DNA of 64,000 bases from positions 1 through 64,000 of the forward strand of contig CAJUAN010000002.1 in NCBI GenBank assembly GCA_910584715.1, written 5' to 3'. Each line of letters opens with the position of its first letter. Position 1 is the first letter of the stretch. Of this stretch, positions 15,646-24,253 are shown piece after piece. Source of the stretch: an uncultured Oscillospiraceae bacterium (GTDB lineage: Bacteria; Bacillota; Clostridia; Oscillospirales; Ruminococcaceae). A program made the position numbers and the translations under genes. The notes under the pieces were generated by a model that was given only the letters and a program-made list of their open reading frames with translations, was not told the DNA's origin and did not search any database.

Positions 15646-17049
15646 TTAAGCGTTTTCTGCGCTTTTAGCTTTTTCTACCACGTCGTCTATCGTACCCGCA
15701 AACAGGAATGCGGACTCGGGCAGGTCGTCGTGCATACCCTCGATGATCTCCTTGAAGCCGCGGATAGTTTCTTTAAGGGGAACGTACTTGCCCTCCATAC
15801 CGGTAAACTGTTCCGCAACGCTGAAAGGCTGGGACAGGAAACGCTGTATCTTTCTCGCTCTGGAAACGGTCAGCTTATCCTCATCGGAAAGTTCGTCCAT
15901 ACCCATGATAGCGATGATATCCTGAAGCTCCTTGTATCTCTGGAGAATATTCTGTACCGAACGAGCCACCTCGTAGTGCTCCTGACCCACGATATCGGGG
16001 GAAAGAATCCTCGAAGTGGAATCAAGAGGGTCAACAGCGGGGAAAATACCCAGCGACGAAATGCTTCTTGAAAGCGTCGTTGTAGCGTCAAGGTGAGCAA
16101 ACGTGGTTGCCGGAGCAGGGTCTGTCAGGTCGTCGGCAGGAACATATACGGCCTGTACCGATGTGATAGAGCCCTTGTTTGTGGAAGTGATCCTCTCCTG
16201 TAAAGCTCCCATTTCCGTAGCCAGCGTCGGCTGGTAACCAACCGCGGAGGGCATACGTCCAAGCAGCGCGGAAACCTCCGAGCCTGCCTGGGTGAAACGG
16301 AAGATATTGTCAATGAACAGAAGCACGTCCTGTCCCTCAACGTCGCGGAAGTATTCCGCCATGGTAAGTCCTGAAAGGCCTACTCTCATTCTCGCTCCGG
16401 GAGGTTCGTTCATCTGACCGTAAACAAGCACGGTCTTGTCGATAACTCCCGATTCGGTCATTTCGTTGTAAAGGTCGTTACCCTCACGGGTACGCTCTCC
16501 AACGCCTGTGAATACGGAAATACCGTTATGCTCGTTAGCGATATTGTTGATGAGCTCCTGAATAAGAACAGTCTTACCAACTCCGGCGCCTCCGAACAGA
16601 CCTATCTTTCCGCCCTTGAGGTACGGGCAGATAAGGTCTACTACCTTGATACCCGTCTCAAGAACCTCGTTTGAAGCGGTCTGCTCCTCGTATGTGGGAG
16701 GCTCTCTGTGGATAGCCCATCTTTCGTCCGCCTGAGGAGCTGGCTTGTTGTCAACCGGCTCGCCCAGCAGGTTGAATATTCTTCCCAGAGTATTTTTTCC
16801 TACGGGAACTGTGATAGGCGAACCTGTGTCCACCGCTTCAACGCCTCTTACAAGACCGTCGGTGGAAGCCATGGCGATACATCTTACAACGTCGTCGCCT
16901 ATATGCTGTGCGACCTCGCAGATAAGGGGCTTGCCGTTAAGCTCGATTTCTATTGCATTCAAAAGATTCGGAAGGTTTTCCTTTGTAAACTGGATATCGA
17001 CTACCGCGCCGATGATCTGAACAACCTTGCCGATATTTTTCTGCGGCAT
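15646..17049 (-). CDS. atpD: F1Fo ATP synthase beta subunit
   Basis: A 467-residue catalytic beta subunit. The Walker A loop is GGAGVGKTVL near residue 155, the GERTREGND segment carries the catalytic glutamate, the Walker B strand is VLLFIDNI, and the DELSDEDKL (DELSEED-type) hinge is in the C-terminal domain. It is full length and sits in standard order between gamma and epsilon. Confidence 0.98.
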   Translation of the reverse strand: MPQKNIGKVVQIIGAVVDIQFTKENLPNLLNAIEIELNGKPLICEVAQHIGDDVVRCIAMASTDGLVRGVEAVDTGSPITVPVGKNTLGRIFNLLGEPVDNKPAPQADERWAIHREPPTYEEQTASNEVLETGIKVVDLICPYLKGGKIGLFGGAGVGKTVLIQELINNIANEHNGISVFTGVGERTREGNDLYNEMTESGVIDKTVLVYGQMNEPPGARMRVGLSGLTMAEYFRDVEGQDVLLFIDNIFRFTQAGSEVSALLGRMPSAVGYQPTLATEMGALQERITSTNKGSITSVQAVYVPADDLTDPAPATTFAHLDATTTLSRSISSLGIFPAVDPLDSTSRILSPDIVGQEHYEVARSVQNILQRYKELQDIIAIMGMDELSDEDKLTVSRARKIQRFLSQPFSVAEQFTGMEGKYVPLKETIRGFKEIIEGMHDDLPESAFLFAGTIDDVVEKAKSAENA

Positions 17050-17118
17050 TTACATAATCAATCCTTTCCGTAACCTCCGCTCCGATCGGGAACGGAAGCT
17101 TTTTGTTGGCGCGCGGAG

Positions 17119-18003
17119 CTATTCCTGCGCCGCCGCGCCGCCTACGATCTCGGTGATCTCCTGTGTAATGGACGCCTGACGGGCGCGGTTGTACATCAGC
17201 GACAGACCGGAGATCATTTCTCCCGCGTTGTCCGAAGCGTTTTCCATAGCTATGCGGCGCGCCGCCTGCTCGGAAGCGAAGCTGTCCACCACGGCGCAGA
17301 AGATCATACCGGTGATGTACTTTGGAACGATCGCGTCAAAAACCGATTCGGGAGACGGCTCGTAAACGGGAAGCTCCCTGACTTTTGATTTTTCCTTGCC
17401 GTCGGTATCCTTTCCGCTGCGCACGTCCATCGGAAGCATAGACAAAGCCTCGGCCTGCTGTAGCAGGGGGGAAACGTATTCCGTGTGGAAAAGCTCCACC
17501 TTGTCTATCTCGCCGCTTACGAACTTCTGCATTATGATGTCGGAAATATCCGCCGCGTGGTGTATTTTGAGACTTTCCGCGATATTTGGATAGCTGCCCA
17601 AAAGGTCGTATCCGCGCTTTGTGAAGTACTCAACGGACTTTTTGCCGACAGCAAGTATCTTCACCTCCGACGTGCCTTTAAGCTCGTCGATACGCGCCTG
17701 AGCCAGCTTTAAAATGTTGGAGTTAAAGCCTCCCGCAAGACCTCTGTCTCCGGCGATGACCACCAGCAGAACGGTTTTTGCGTCGCGTTTTTTTGTATAC
17801 TGTGAGAAGAAGCCGGGGTTTTCCGACTGTATCTCGCACATAGTATCATACAGGGCATTAAAGTAGGGACGGGCGTTGTCCGCCTTTTCCTTGGCTTTTC
17901 TCAGCTTTGAGGAAGCCACCAGCTCCATCGCCTTGGTGATCTGCATGGTGGACTCCACGCTTTTGATGCGCCTTTTAATGTCCTTCATATTACCGCTTGC
18001 CAA
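17119..18003 (-). CDS. atpG: F1Fo ATP synthase gamma subunit
   Basis: A 294-residue gamma subunit, the rotor shaft inside the alpha/beta ring. The N-terminal KDIKRRIKSVESTMQITKAMELVA helix, the central GDRGLAGGFN segment and the C-terminal LMYNRARQASITQEITEIVGGA helix are conserved. Standard position between alpha and beta. Confidence 0.97.
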   Translation of the reverse strand: MASGNMKDIKRRIKSVESTMQITKAMELVASSKLRKAKEKADNARPYFNALYDTMCEIQSENPGFFSQYTKKRDAKTVLLVVIAGDRGLAGGFNSNILKLAQARIDELKGTSEVKILAVGKKSVEYFTKRGYDLLGSYPNIAESLKIHHAADISDIIMQKFVSGEIDKVELFHTEYVSPLLQQAEALSMLPMDVRSGKDTDGKEKSKVRELPVYEPSPESVFDAIVPKYITGMIFCAVVDSFASEQAARRIAMENASDNAGEMISGLSLMYNRARQASITQEITEIVGGAAAQE

Positions 18004-18039
18004 CGGACACCCTCCTTTCTCATATCGTTTCGGGGCAAA

Positions 18040-19554
18040 TTACTTGTCCGCAAGGAATTTCTTTACAAATTCGGCGACAGTCTCCTTGAGAGCCTCCTCG
18101 TTTTCCTTTGTAAGATCCTTTGTTTCCCTGATCGAAGCGATAACGTCGGGGTGTGCCTCGTCGGTATAGTCAAACAGCTCCTTTTCAAACTCGGAAACAA
18201 GCTCAAGGGGGATATCCTTAAGGTAGCCGTGAGTTACCGCGTATATGATGAGCACCTGATGCTCAACGGTAAGTGGAGTGTTCCGTCCCTGTTTAAGAAC
18301 TTCAACAACCCTTTCGCCCAGAGCAAGACGATCCTTGGTATCCTTATCCAGATCGGAGCCGAACTGCGAGAAGGACTGGAGCTCGCGGTACTGTGAATAG
18401 GTCAGCTTCAGTGAGCCGGAAACCTTTTTCATAGCCTTTATCTGAGCCGCGCCGCCTACACGGGAAACCGAGATACCGGGGTTTACCGCGGGACGAACGC
18501 CGGAGTTGAACAGGTCTGTTTCCAGGAATATCTGACCGTCGGTAATGGAAATTACGTTGGTCGGGATATAAGCGGAAACGTCGCCCGCCTGAGTCTCGAT
18601 GATAGGCAGAGCGGTAAGAGAGCCGCCGCCGTAGTTCTCGTTAAGGTTGCAGGCGCGCTCCAGCAGACGGGAGTGGAGATAGAAAACGTCTCCGGGGTAA
18701 GCCTCACGTCCGGGAGGTCTTTTAAGAAGCAGCGAAAGCGTTCTGTAAGCCACCGCGTGCTTTGAAAGGTCGTCGTAGATACAGAGTACGTCCTTGCCCT
18801 GCTCCAGGAAGTATTCGCCCATAGCGCAGCCCGAATATGGAGCGATGTACTGCAAAGGAGCAAGCTCCGAAGCGGTAGCGGAAACTACAATAGTGTAGTC
18901 CATAGCGCCGTTCTTATCGAGGGTATCAACAACGTTTGCGACTGTGGAACGCTTCTGTCCGATAGCGACGTAGATACAGATAACGTCCTGACCCTTCTGA
19001 TTAATAATAGTATCCAGCGCGATAGCTGTTTTACCGGTCTGGCGGTCACCGATGATAAGCTCACGCTGACCGCGTCCGATAGGTATCATGGAGTCGATAG
19101 CCTTGATACCGGTCTGAAGAGGTCTGTTTACGGATTTTCTTGTGATAATGCCCGGAGCGATACGCTCGATAGGCATGGTTTTGTCGGTAAGGATCGCTCC
19201 CTTGCCGTCGATAGGCTGACCCAGGGAGTTTACAACTCTTCCCAGCAGCTCGTCGCCCACAGGGACAGACACGATCCTGCCTGTGCTTTTAACGGAGTCG
19301 CCCTCCTTGATATCGGCGTCCGAGCCCAGCATAACTGCGCCTACGAAGCCGCGTTCAAGGTTGAGCGCCATTGCGCTCACTCCGTTTTCAAATTCCAGCA
19401 GTTCTCCCGACATACATTTTTCAAGACCGTGAATCCTTGCGATACCGTCGCCCACCGTAACAACGGTGCCCACGTCGGCAAGTTCGATCTTGGACTGATA
19501 ATTCTTTATCTGATCCTTGATTATGCCTGTAATTTCATCGGGGCGTAAATCCAT
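18040..19554 (-). CDS. atpA: F1Fo ATP synthase alpha subunit
   Basis: A 504-residue alpha subunit with Walker A GDRQTGKTAIA near residue 170, the noncatalytic nucleotide site, the PGREAYPGDVFY segment and the SVSRVGGAAQ arginine-finger region. It is full length and located between delta and gamma. Confidence 0.98.
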   Translation of the reverse strand: MDLRPDEITGIIKDQIKNYQSKIELADVGTVVTVGDGIARIHGLEKCMSGELLEFENGVSAMALNLERGFVGAVMLGSDADIKEGDSVKSTGRIVSVPVGDELLGRVVNSLGQPIDGKGAILTDKTMPIERIAPGIITRKSVNRPLQTGIKAIDSMIPIGRGQRELIIGDRQTGKTAIALDTIINQKGQDVICIYVAIGQKRSTVANVVDTLDKNGAMDYTIVVSATASELAPLQYIAPYSGCAMGEYFLEQGKDVLCIYDDLSKHAVAYRTLSLLLKRPPGREAYPGDVFYLHSRLLERACNLNENYGGGSLTALPIIETQAGDVSAYIPTNVISITDGQIFLETDLFNSGVRPAVNPGISVSRVGGAAQIKAMKKVSGSLKLTYSQYRELQSFSQFGSDLDKDTKDRLALGERVVEVLKQGRNTPLTVEHQVLIIYAVTHGYLKDIPLELVSEFEKELFDYTDEAHPDVIASIRETKDLTKENEEALKETVAEFVKKFLADK

Positions 19555-19632
19555 TGGAAATAACCATCCTTTCTTGGAGAGACGACGCGCATGGTTAAGA
19601 CGCGTGATATCTCCCGATTTTCATAATGCGGA

Positions 19633-20175
19633 TCAGGCGATAACGCCCTTGATCTGCTTCTGAATAGCTTCAAGCTTTGACTTGACCGATCCGTCCATAA
19701 GAGTGCCGCCGTAGTTCAGCACTATTCCGCCCATAATGGTCGGATCAACGGATTCGTCGAGAATGACCGTCTTTTTGCAGACCGATTCAAGCTTTGCCTT
19801 CAGCTTGCTTCTGAGACCGTCCTCAAGCGGAACGCTTGTAACGACTCTGACTTCGGCAATGTTTTTCATTTCGTACCAGCGGTTCTTATAGTCCTCGGCT
19901 ACCGCTGGAACCGCAGCGGCGCGTCCCTTTTCGGTAAGAACGCAGAGAAAATTGTAAGTAATGTCCGATACCTTGCCCTTAAAGGCTTTTGCGAGGATAT
20001 CCAGCTTCTCCGCGATAGTTACCGTCGGAGCTCCGAGAAGCTTGGGGAACTCGGGATTATCGCCGAAAATAACCGCCAGAGAGTCCAGCTCTTTTTTAAC
20101 CTCGTCCGCGCAGCCCTGTTCGCAGGCAAGCTCGAAAACCGCTTCCGAATATACTTTTTCAACCGTACCCGTCAT
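19633..20175 (-). CDS. atpH: F1Fo ATP synthase delta subunit
   Basis: A 180-residue delta (OSCP) subunit linking the peripheral stalk to the top of F1. The helical N-terminal domain and the C-terminal GGIVLNYGGTLMDGSVKSKLE segment are typical. It lies between b and alpha. Confidence 0.95.
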   Translation of the reverse strand: MTGTVEKVYSEAVFELACEQGCADEVKKELDSLAVIFGDNPEFPKLLGAPTVTIAEKLDILAKAFKGKVSDITYNFLCVLTEKGRAAAVPAVAEDYKNRWYEMKNIAEVRVVTSVPLEDGLRSKLKAKLESVCKKTVILDESVDPTIMGGIVLNYGGTLMDGSVKSKLEAIQKQIKGVIA

Positions 20176-20215
20176 AAAGACTGTTCCTTTCCCGAAACGG
20201 CTTGATGATCCGGGA

Positions 20216-20725
20216 TCATTCGCCTATTTCGTCGATAAAGCTCTCGATAAGCTGCGTGTGCGTTTTGGGGTCGATCTCCCTGGAGACAACCTGAGACGCG
20301 ATAGACATTGCAATATCGGAGATCTCGTCCTTGATCTGGTTGACAGCGCGTTTCTTTTCTTTCTCGATATCTGCGTTCGCCTTGTCCACAATACCCTTTG
20401 CCTCGTCCCTTGCGTCCGCGATTATCTCGTCGGAACGGGTCTGAGCCTTTCTTGTGGCGTTCTTGACGATCTCAGCGGACTCCTCCTTGGCGGCGGACAG
20501 CTTTTCGGTGTACTCAGCCTCAAGCTGTTTCGCGTTGGACAGCGCGCTGTCGGCGTCCTCGTAGGTTTTCGCCACCTCGTTTTTGCGGGCGTCAAGCACC
20601 GCGTTTACCTTGTCAAACAGAAAATGTTTGAGAACGAGGAACAGAATCAAGGCATTTAAGATCGAACCGACAATGGTCGTAAGATCAATTGAAAAGAAAT
20701 CAAAATTACTGTGCATGACCTGCAT
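20216..20725 (-). CDS. atpF: F1Fo ATP synthase b subunit
   Basis: A 169-residue b subunit: one N-terminal membrane helix (about 12-33), then a long charged coiled coil forming the peripheral stalk. ATGs at 20725 and 20716 are both possible; AGGAGG is close to the first and far from the second. Standard order between c and delta. Confidence 0.94.
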   Translation of the reverse strand: MQVMHSNFDFFSIDLTTIVGSILNALILFLVLKHFLFDKVNAVLDARKNEVAKTYEDADSALSNAKQLEAEYTEKLSAAKEESAEIVKNATRKAQTRSDEIIADARDEAKGIVDKANADIEKEKKRAVNQIKDEISDIAMSIASQVVSREIDPKTHTQLIESFIDEIGE

Positions 20726-20763
20726 CTGCCTCCTATTCCTTAAAATTCCGGCGCGGTTACGCG

Positions 20764-21048
20764 TCAGGTAGTGCCTGTGAGGAACTTGAGGAACGGATTT
20801 GCAAAAAGCAGAATGATAGCTACGAACAAGCCGTAGATACCGGTTGTCTCCGCAACGGCGCAGCCGATGAACATTGTGGAAGTTGCGGTGCTCTTGATCT
20901 CGGGCTGTCTTCCGATGGTTTCGATTGCTTTTCCTACAGCGTAGCCTTCACCGATACCGGGGCCGATACCTGCGATCATAGCGAGTCCCGCGCCGATAGC
21001 CTGACCGGCAAGAACGGTCGCCTGTGCGTTTAATAATGCCTCATTCAT
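20764..21048 (-). CDS. atpE: F1Fo ATP synthase c subunit with two-carboxylate ion site
   Basis: A 94-residue rotor-ring subunit with two membrane helices joined by the RQP loop (47-49). The ion site is unusual: Glu67 in the second helix (AETTG, followed by Thr68 and Thr69) is the normal carboxylate, and Glu34 replaces the helix-1 glutamine of Na+-binding rings (GIGEGYAVG). A helix-1 plus helix-2 glutamate pair is known from the Na+-driven two-carboxylate c ring described for Fusobacterium, so sodium coupling is the best inference. Start follows TTGGAGG at good spacing. Confidence 0.95.
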   Translation of the reverse strand: MNEALLNAQATVLAGQAIGAGLAMIAGIGPGIGEGYAVGKAIETIGRQPEIKSTATSTMFIGCAVAETTGIYGLFVAIILLFANPFLKFLTGTT

Positions 21049-21094
21049 AAAAGTATACCTCCAAAAAATTTTTTACGGCGTACATAAAAACGCG

Positions 21095-21838
21095 TTATTC
21101 CTTACCCATTTGAATGTAAGCCATAGTCAACATAATAAATACGTAGGATTGTATCGCTCCGGAAAAAAGGTCAAAGTAGACCGACAAGACCGCGGGGATA
21201 CCGACTTGAAAAATGTTGAAAACATAACCGACATCTTGAATCGGCGGTATGTGCATAAGATCGTACAGCGCCCCGCTGGCTGCTCCCAGTCCGGCGTAAA
21301 GGATCATCGTGATTATCATTCCGCCGGAAACGTTGCCGAACAGACGAAGAGCCATAGCCACAGGGTTTGCCACCTCGCCGATGATGTTAAGCGGGTTTAT
21401 GAACTGCTTGAAGTAGCCGCCCACGCCCATGTGTTTAAGCTTGGTGCAGGTCACAAGCACAAAGGTCATAAACGCAAGCGCGCCCGTAACGCTTATATCC
21501 GCAGTAATGCTTCTGAAGCCTATCATAGAAATAAGCGTACCGACTATTATATAGGAGAAAACGGCGGCGATGTACGGCGCGTAAGCCAGCGAGGACTTAT
21601 CCATATTAACGGATACCATGTTGTTCACGGTCTTTACGATGTATTCCGCCGCGCACTGACGCTTTGAATCGGGTATTTTTTTCAGATCCTTTGTCAGGAT
21701 AAGGCAGACTGCCAGAACGATCAGAATTACCAGCCAGCCCGTTACAACGGATTCGGACAGTGAGAAAACGATCTCGTCGTTTTCGTTCAAAAGGCAGAAC
21801 ATTCGTCTTGGTCCTTCCACATTTACCTCAAATCCCAT
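21095..21838 (-). CDS. atpB: F1Fo ATP synthase a subunit
   Basis: A 247-residue membrane stator subunit. Conserved features include MALRLFGNVSGGMI with the essential helix-5 arginine, NPLNIIGEVANPV, and the late QSYVFIMLTMAYI helix. With the c ring it forms the ion path. First structural gene after atpI. Confidence 0.96.
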   Translation of the reverse strand: MGFEVNVEGPRRMFCLLNENDEIVFSLSESVVTGWLVILIVLAVCLILTKDLKKIPDSKRQCAAEYIVKTVNNMVSVNMDKSSLAYAPYIAAVFSYIIVGTLISMIGFRSITADISVTGALAFMTFVLVTCTKLKHMGVGGYFKQFINPLNIIGEVANPVAMALRLFGNVSGGMIITMILYAGLGAASGALYDLMHIPPIQDVGYVFNIFQVGIPAVLSVYFDLFSGAIQSYVFIMLTMAYIQMGKE

Positions 21839-21842
21839 GATT

Positions 21843-22235
21843 TCACCCCCCTTTCTTTTTTAGTGCCGCGTGAGCGGTATAGGCAAGCTTCGGATACAAC
21901 TGAGGTATCGCCGCAGCCACAAGGTTCAGCGACGGACACTTTATTCCCGCAAAGAACAACAGACCCGTTATAAGCAGCCTTATCATATAGGAGCCGAACA
22001 TATAGCCCTTAGCCGAAGCCAAGGGACGTTCCACGGCTCTTTCCGAGGAAAGTCCCAGGATTATGAAATTAAGCAGCATAACGGCTGTTCCCGCAAGAAG
22101 TCCCAGCGGCACCTCCATGCAAAGCCCGTACACAGGCAGCGATATAAGGTATACCGCGAAGTCGAGAACAAGCGCTCTGGGCAGAAGAAATTTCAGTTCC
22201 CTGCAAATCATTTCGCTGAATAAACGTCCTGCCAT
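21843..22235 (-). CDS. atpI: AtpI-like ATP synthase assembly protein
   Basis: A 130-residue protein with four membrane segments (about 20-38, 42-62, 80-97, 100-117), at the head of the atp operon and four bases upstream of atpB. This position and topology match the AtpI/UncI family, which helps c-ring assembly. Sequence similarity is low in this family, so the call leans on context. Confidence 0.75.
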   Translation of the reverse strand: MAGRLFSEMICRELKFLLPRALVLDFAVYLISLPVYGLCMEVPLGLLAGTAVMLLNFIILGLSSERAVERPLASAKGYMFGSYMIRLLITGLLFFAGIKCPSLNLVAAAIPQLYPKLAYTAHAALKKKGG

Positions 22236-22279
22236 AAAAGAGCCTATCCTTTCCTCGGAGCATACAATTATATTTAATT

Positions 22280-22308
22280 ATTATATCAGTTTTCTTTTCA
22301 AATTTCAA
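22280..22308 (-). promoter_or_regulatory. atp operon promoter
   Basis: Minus strand: -35 TTGAAA (22303-22308), 17-bp spacer, -10 TATAAT (22280-22285), about 45 bases upstream of atpI. Confidence 0.8.
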
Positions 22309-22375
22309 CTGTTTTGGTATAATTTATTTTTTATAGGCGGAAAATTTTATAGTATTCTTTTGTTAAAAAAAGTAC

Positions 22376-22404
22376 TTGACAACTGACAATAAATACTGTA
22401 TAAT
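22376..22404 (+). promoter_or_regulatory. tRNA-Pro promoter
   Basis: Consensus -35 TTGACA (22376-22381), 17-bp spacer, -10 TATAAT (22399-22404), 13 bases before the tRNA. Confidence 0.9.
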
Positions 22405-22416
22405 AAAAAAGTTATA

Positions 22417-22493
22417 CGGGGCGTAACTCAGTTTGGTAGAGTGCTTGGTTTGGGACCAAGATGCCGCAGGTTCAAGTCCTGTCGCCCCGACCA
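22417..22493 (+). tRNA. tRNA-Pro (anticodon TGG), CCA encoded
   Basis: A 77-base cloverleaf: acceptor stem CGGGGCG/CGCCCCG, D arm, anticodon stem CTTGG/CCAAG with loop TTTGGGA (anticodon TGG), T arm with GGTTCAAGTCC, discriminator A and an encoded CCA. The C1-G72 pair is characteristic of bacterial proline tRNA. Confidence 0.97.
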
Positions 22494-22495
22494 TT

Positions 22496-22540
22496 AAGAA
22501 ACGGCAAATTCCGATAAGAAGAATCCCGTTTCTTTTTTTA
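22496..22540 (+). terminator. tRNA-Pro terminator
   Basis: Nine-pair stem AAGAAACGG / CCGTTTCTT around a 21-base loop, followed by a T run. Confidence 0.75.
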
Positions 22541-22672
22541 ATTTTTTCTCAGATTGTCGATTGTCGTTCACGATAAGGATTTAACAGATAAGATAAAAGA
22601 ATTGACAGATTTACTTCATACTTTACAGCAGACGTTGACATTCTTTTAGATTAAGGGATGTGATGTAATATA

Positions 22673-23191
22673 ATGAAAACGAAAAAACAACAGGAATTAA
22701 TAGAGTTATACTTATCACAGCTTGATGACGAAAAGCAGGCAATATACCGTGAGCTTATAGTATACCTTTCAGAGCTTGGCTACAATCCTAAAAAAGAAGG
22801 TCTGAGAATTTCTTTTAAGCACGATATGCACCGTAAACAGATTGCAAAAATCGGTATGACAAAAGGCAAACAGCCAAAGCCGATATTTATGCTGCGGTTT
22901 TCCGCTTGCCGGAATTACTCTAAGAGATTTAAGGATATCGTGAATGAAGCTGTCAGCAAAGATAATTTTAAAGAATCCCGGTGTGTAAATAATAATTGTA
23001 ATTGGTGTGCCGGAGATGCTAAATCACATGTTTATATTGGCGAGTCGTCTGACGGTACTTTGAAATTTCATTGCGGAGCCAGTGCACTTGAAATTCCAGA
23101 TGTCAAGTCAGAGGATATTTTAGAGATAAAGACACTGATAAAGGAAGAACATATTTATTTAATGAAGAATGAAGCAGGTATTGAAAGTTAA
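22673..23191 (+). CDS. Hypothetical protein, AT-rich gene beside tRNA-Pro
   Basis: A 172-residue soluble protein of unknown function. It starts with a charged helical region and has a cysteine cluster around residues 103-111 (CVNNNCNWC), a CxxxxCxxC arrangement that could bind metal, plus another cysteine in FHCGASALEIP. Codon use is distinctly AT-rich compared with the housekeeping genes around it, and the gene is isolated just downstream of a tRNA, so acquisition by transfer is possible. No integrase is present. The ATG at 22673 follows a weak GGGATGTG-like site. Confidence 0.6.
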   Translation: MKTKKQQELIELYLSQLDDEKQAIYRELIVYLSELGYNPKKEGLRISFKHDMHRKQIAKIGMTKGKQPKPIFMLRFSACRNYSKRFKDIVNEAVSKDNFKESRCVNNNCNWCAGDAKSHVYIGESSDGTLKFHCGASALEIPDVKSEDILEIKTLIKEEHIYLMKNEAGIES

Positions 23192-23337
23192 AACCTCCTG
23201 TTGTATGAATAGTAATGTTCGAATTGCAGTCAGTCTTTCCAATACGGAAGTCTTGTATTACAAGAGTTTGAGTCCCTCAGCGAAATCGCAAAACGTCTTT
23301 TTCGTAGTCCTCTGCCAGCGGAAAGTTCCCGCAGGGA

Positions 23338-23379
23338 GAAACGGTCACTGTTCAAAAACAGAGACCGTTTCTTTTTTTT
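23338..23379 (+). terminator. Terminator after the AT-rich hypothetical gene
   Basis: Stem GAAACGGTC / GACCGTTTC (23338-23346 with 23363-23371), an inner CTGTT/AACAG pairing and eight T. Its stem closely resembles that of the tRNA-Pro terminator. The 23192-23566 stretch otherwise holds only this terminator, AT-rich sequence and the next promoter. Confidence 0.85.
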
Positions 23380-23488
23380 GATTTTTGCCTGCAATATCGT
23401 TATATACCGTCAGAATTAAGCATTAAATATTGTATAGCCTGTAAATGCCGATCAATTTTGACAAGAGTATAAAATTTTGATTTTTCCG

Positions 23489-23517
23489 TTGACTTTTTCC
23501 CGATTTTGTATTATTAT
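23489..23517 (+). promoter_or_regulatory. Promoter of the lipoprotein/isomerase-like operon
   Basis: -35 TTGACT (23489-23494), 17-bp spacer, -10 TATTAT (23512-23517). Confidence 0.65.
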
Positions 23518-23566
23518 ATAAATAATTGTATTTTATATAATATCTTCTGTAAAGGAATGATTGAAA

Positions 23567-24253
23567 ATGAAAAGGATTATTTCTGTTCTGACAGCGCTCA
23601 TCATGACAACGGCTCTCTTTGCAGCCTGTGGAAAGGACGAAGCCGAAGTTCCCGAAAACGTGTATTCCGGCATTTTGACCAAAGTCAAGTTGGGTATGCC
23701 AATGACGAAAATAGTCTCCCTCCAGCCCGACGGAGTAACTCTTAACTTTGAGACCGACACAAGACTCTGGAGCGTAAACAGCGATACCGAGATCATGGAG
23801 CTGCGGGAGGTCGTTCCTGCCGACAACCCGGTCTACTACGTTGAGGATTCTATTATTACATATGATTTCAAGACCGTAAAGGGCGACGAAAACATCTATC
23901 TTTGCGGCTATATGTCAGAGGCTTACTGCTGTCTTGAGAGGCAGACTGCAAGGGACTTCTTTGACAAAAAGACTGCCGAGCTTGCTTTGAAACACGGCGT
24001 TGAAGCTTCGGGAGCACAAACCGGTACTGAAGATATCGATATGGAGCTTGTCTATACTCAGAGATTTGACTGTCCCTCCTACACGGTAATATTTACCATG
24101 AAAGAAAAATACGACACCGTGGAGGGCGTTGACGGCTACTACGGCAGCTACTTCTCCATAGAGGTCAAGGAAAAAGAAGTCAAAGCCGAGACACCGATCA
24201 CCACGGAAAGCGGCGGCGACAAGAAAGAGACCGAAGCTAAGGAGGAAGAATGA
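23567..24253 (+). CDS. Lipoprotein of unknown function
   Basis: A 228-residue exported lipoprotein: positively charged start, hydrophobic stretch and lipobox FAAC with Cys21 as the lipidation site. The mature part is mixed alpha/beta with no recognised domain and ends in a Lys/Glu-rich tail. The ATG at 23567 is preferred to a TTG at 23561 because AAAGGA lies ten bases before it. Its stop overlaps the next start (ATGATG), so it is translationally coupled with the isomerase-like gene. Confidence 0.7.
   Translation: MKRIISVLTALIMTTALFAACGKDEAEVPENVYSGILTKVKLGMPMTKIVSLQPDGVTLNFETDTRLWSVNSDTEIMELREVVPADNPVYYVEDSIITYDFKTVKGDENIYLCGYMSEAYCCLERQTARDFFDKKTAELALKHGVEASGAQTGTEDIDMELVYTQRFDCPSYTVIFTMKEKYDTVEGVDGYYGSYFSIEVKEKEVKAETPITTESGGDKKETEAKEEE

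Noticed and set aside
23200..23290. tRNA-like fragment (GTTTGAGTCC) after the AT-rich orphan
   Set aside because: Only a T-loop-like string is present; no acceptor or anticodon stem could be built.
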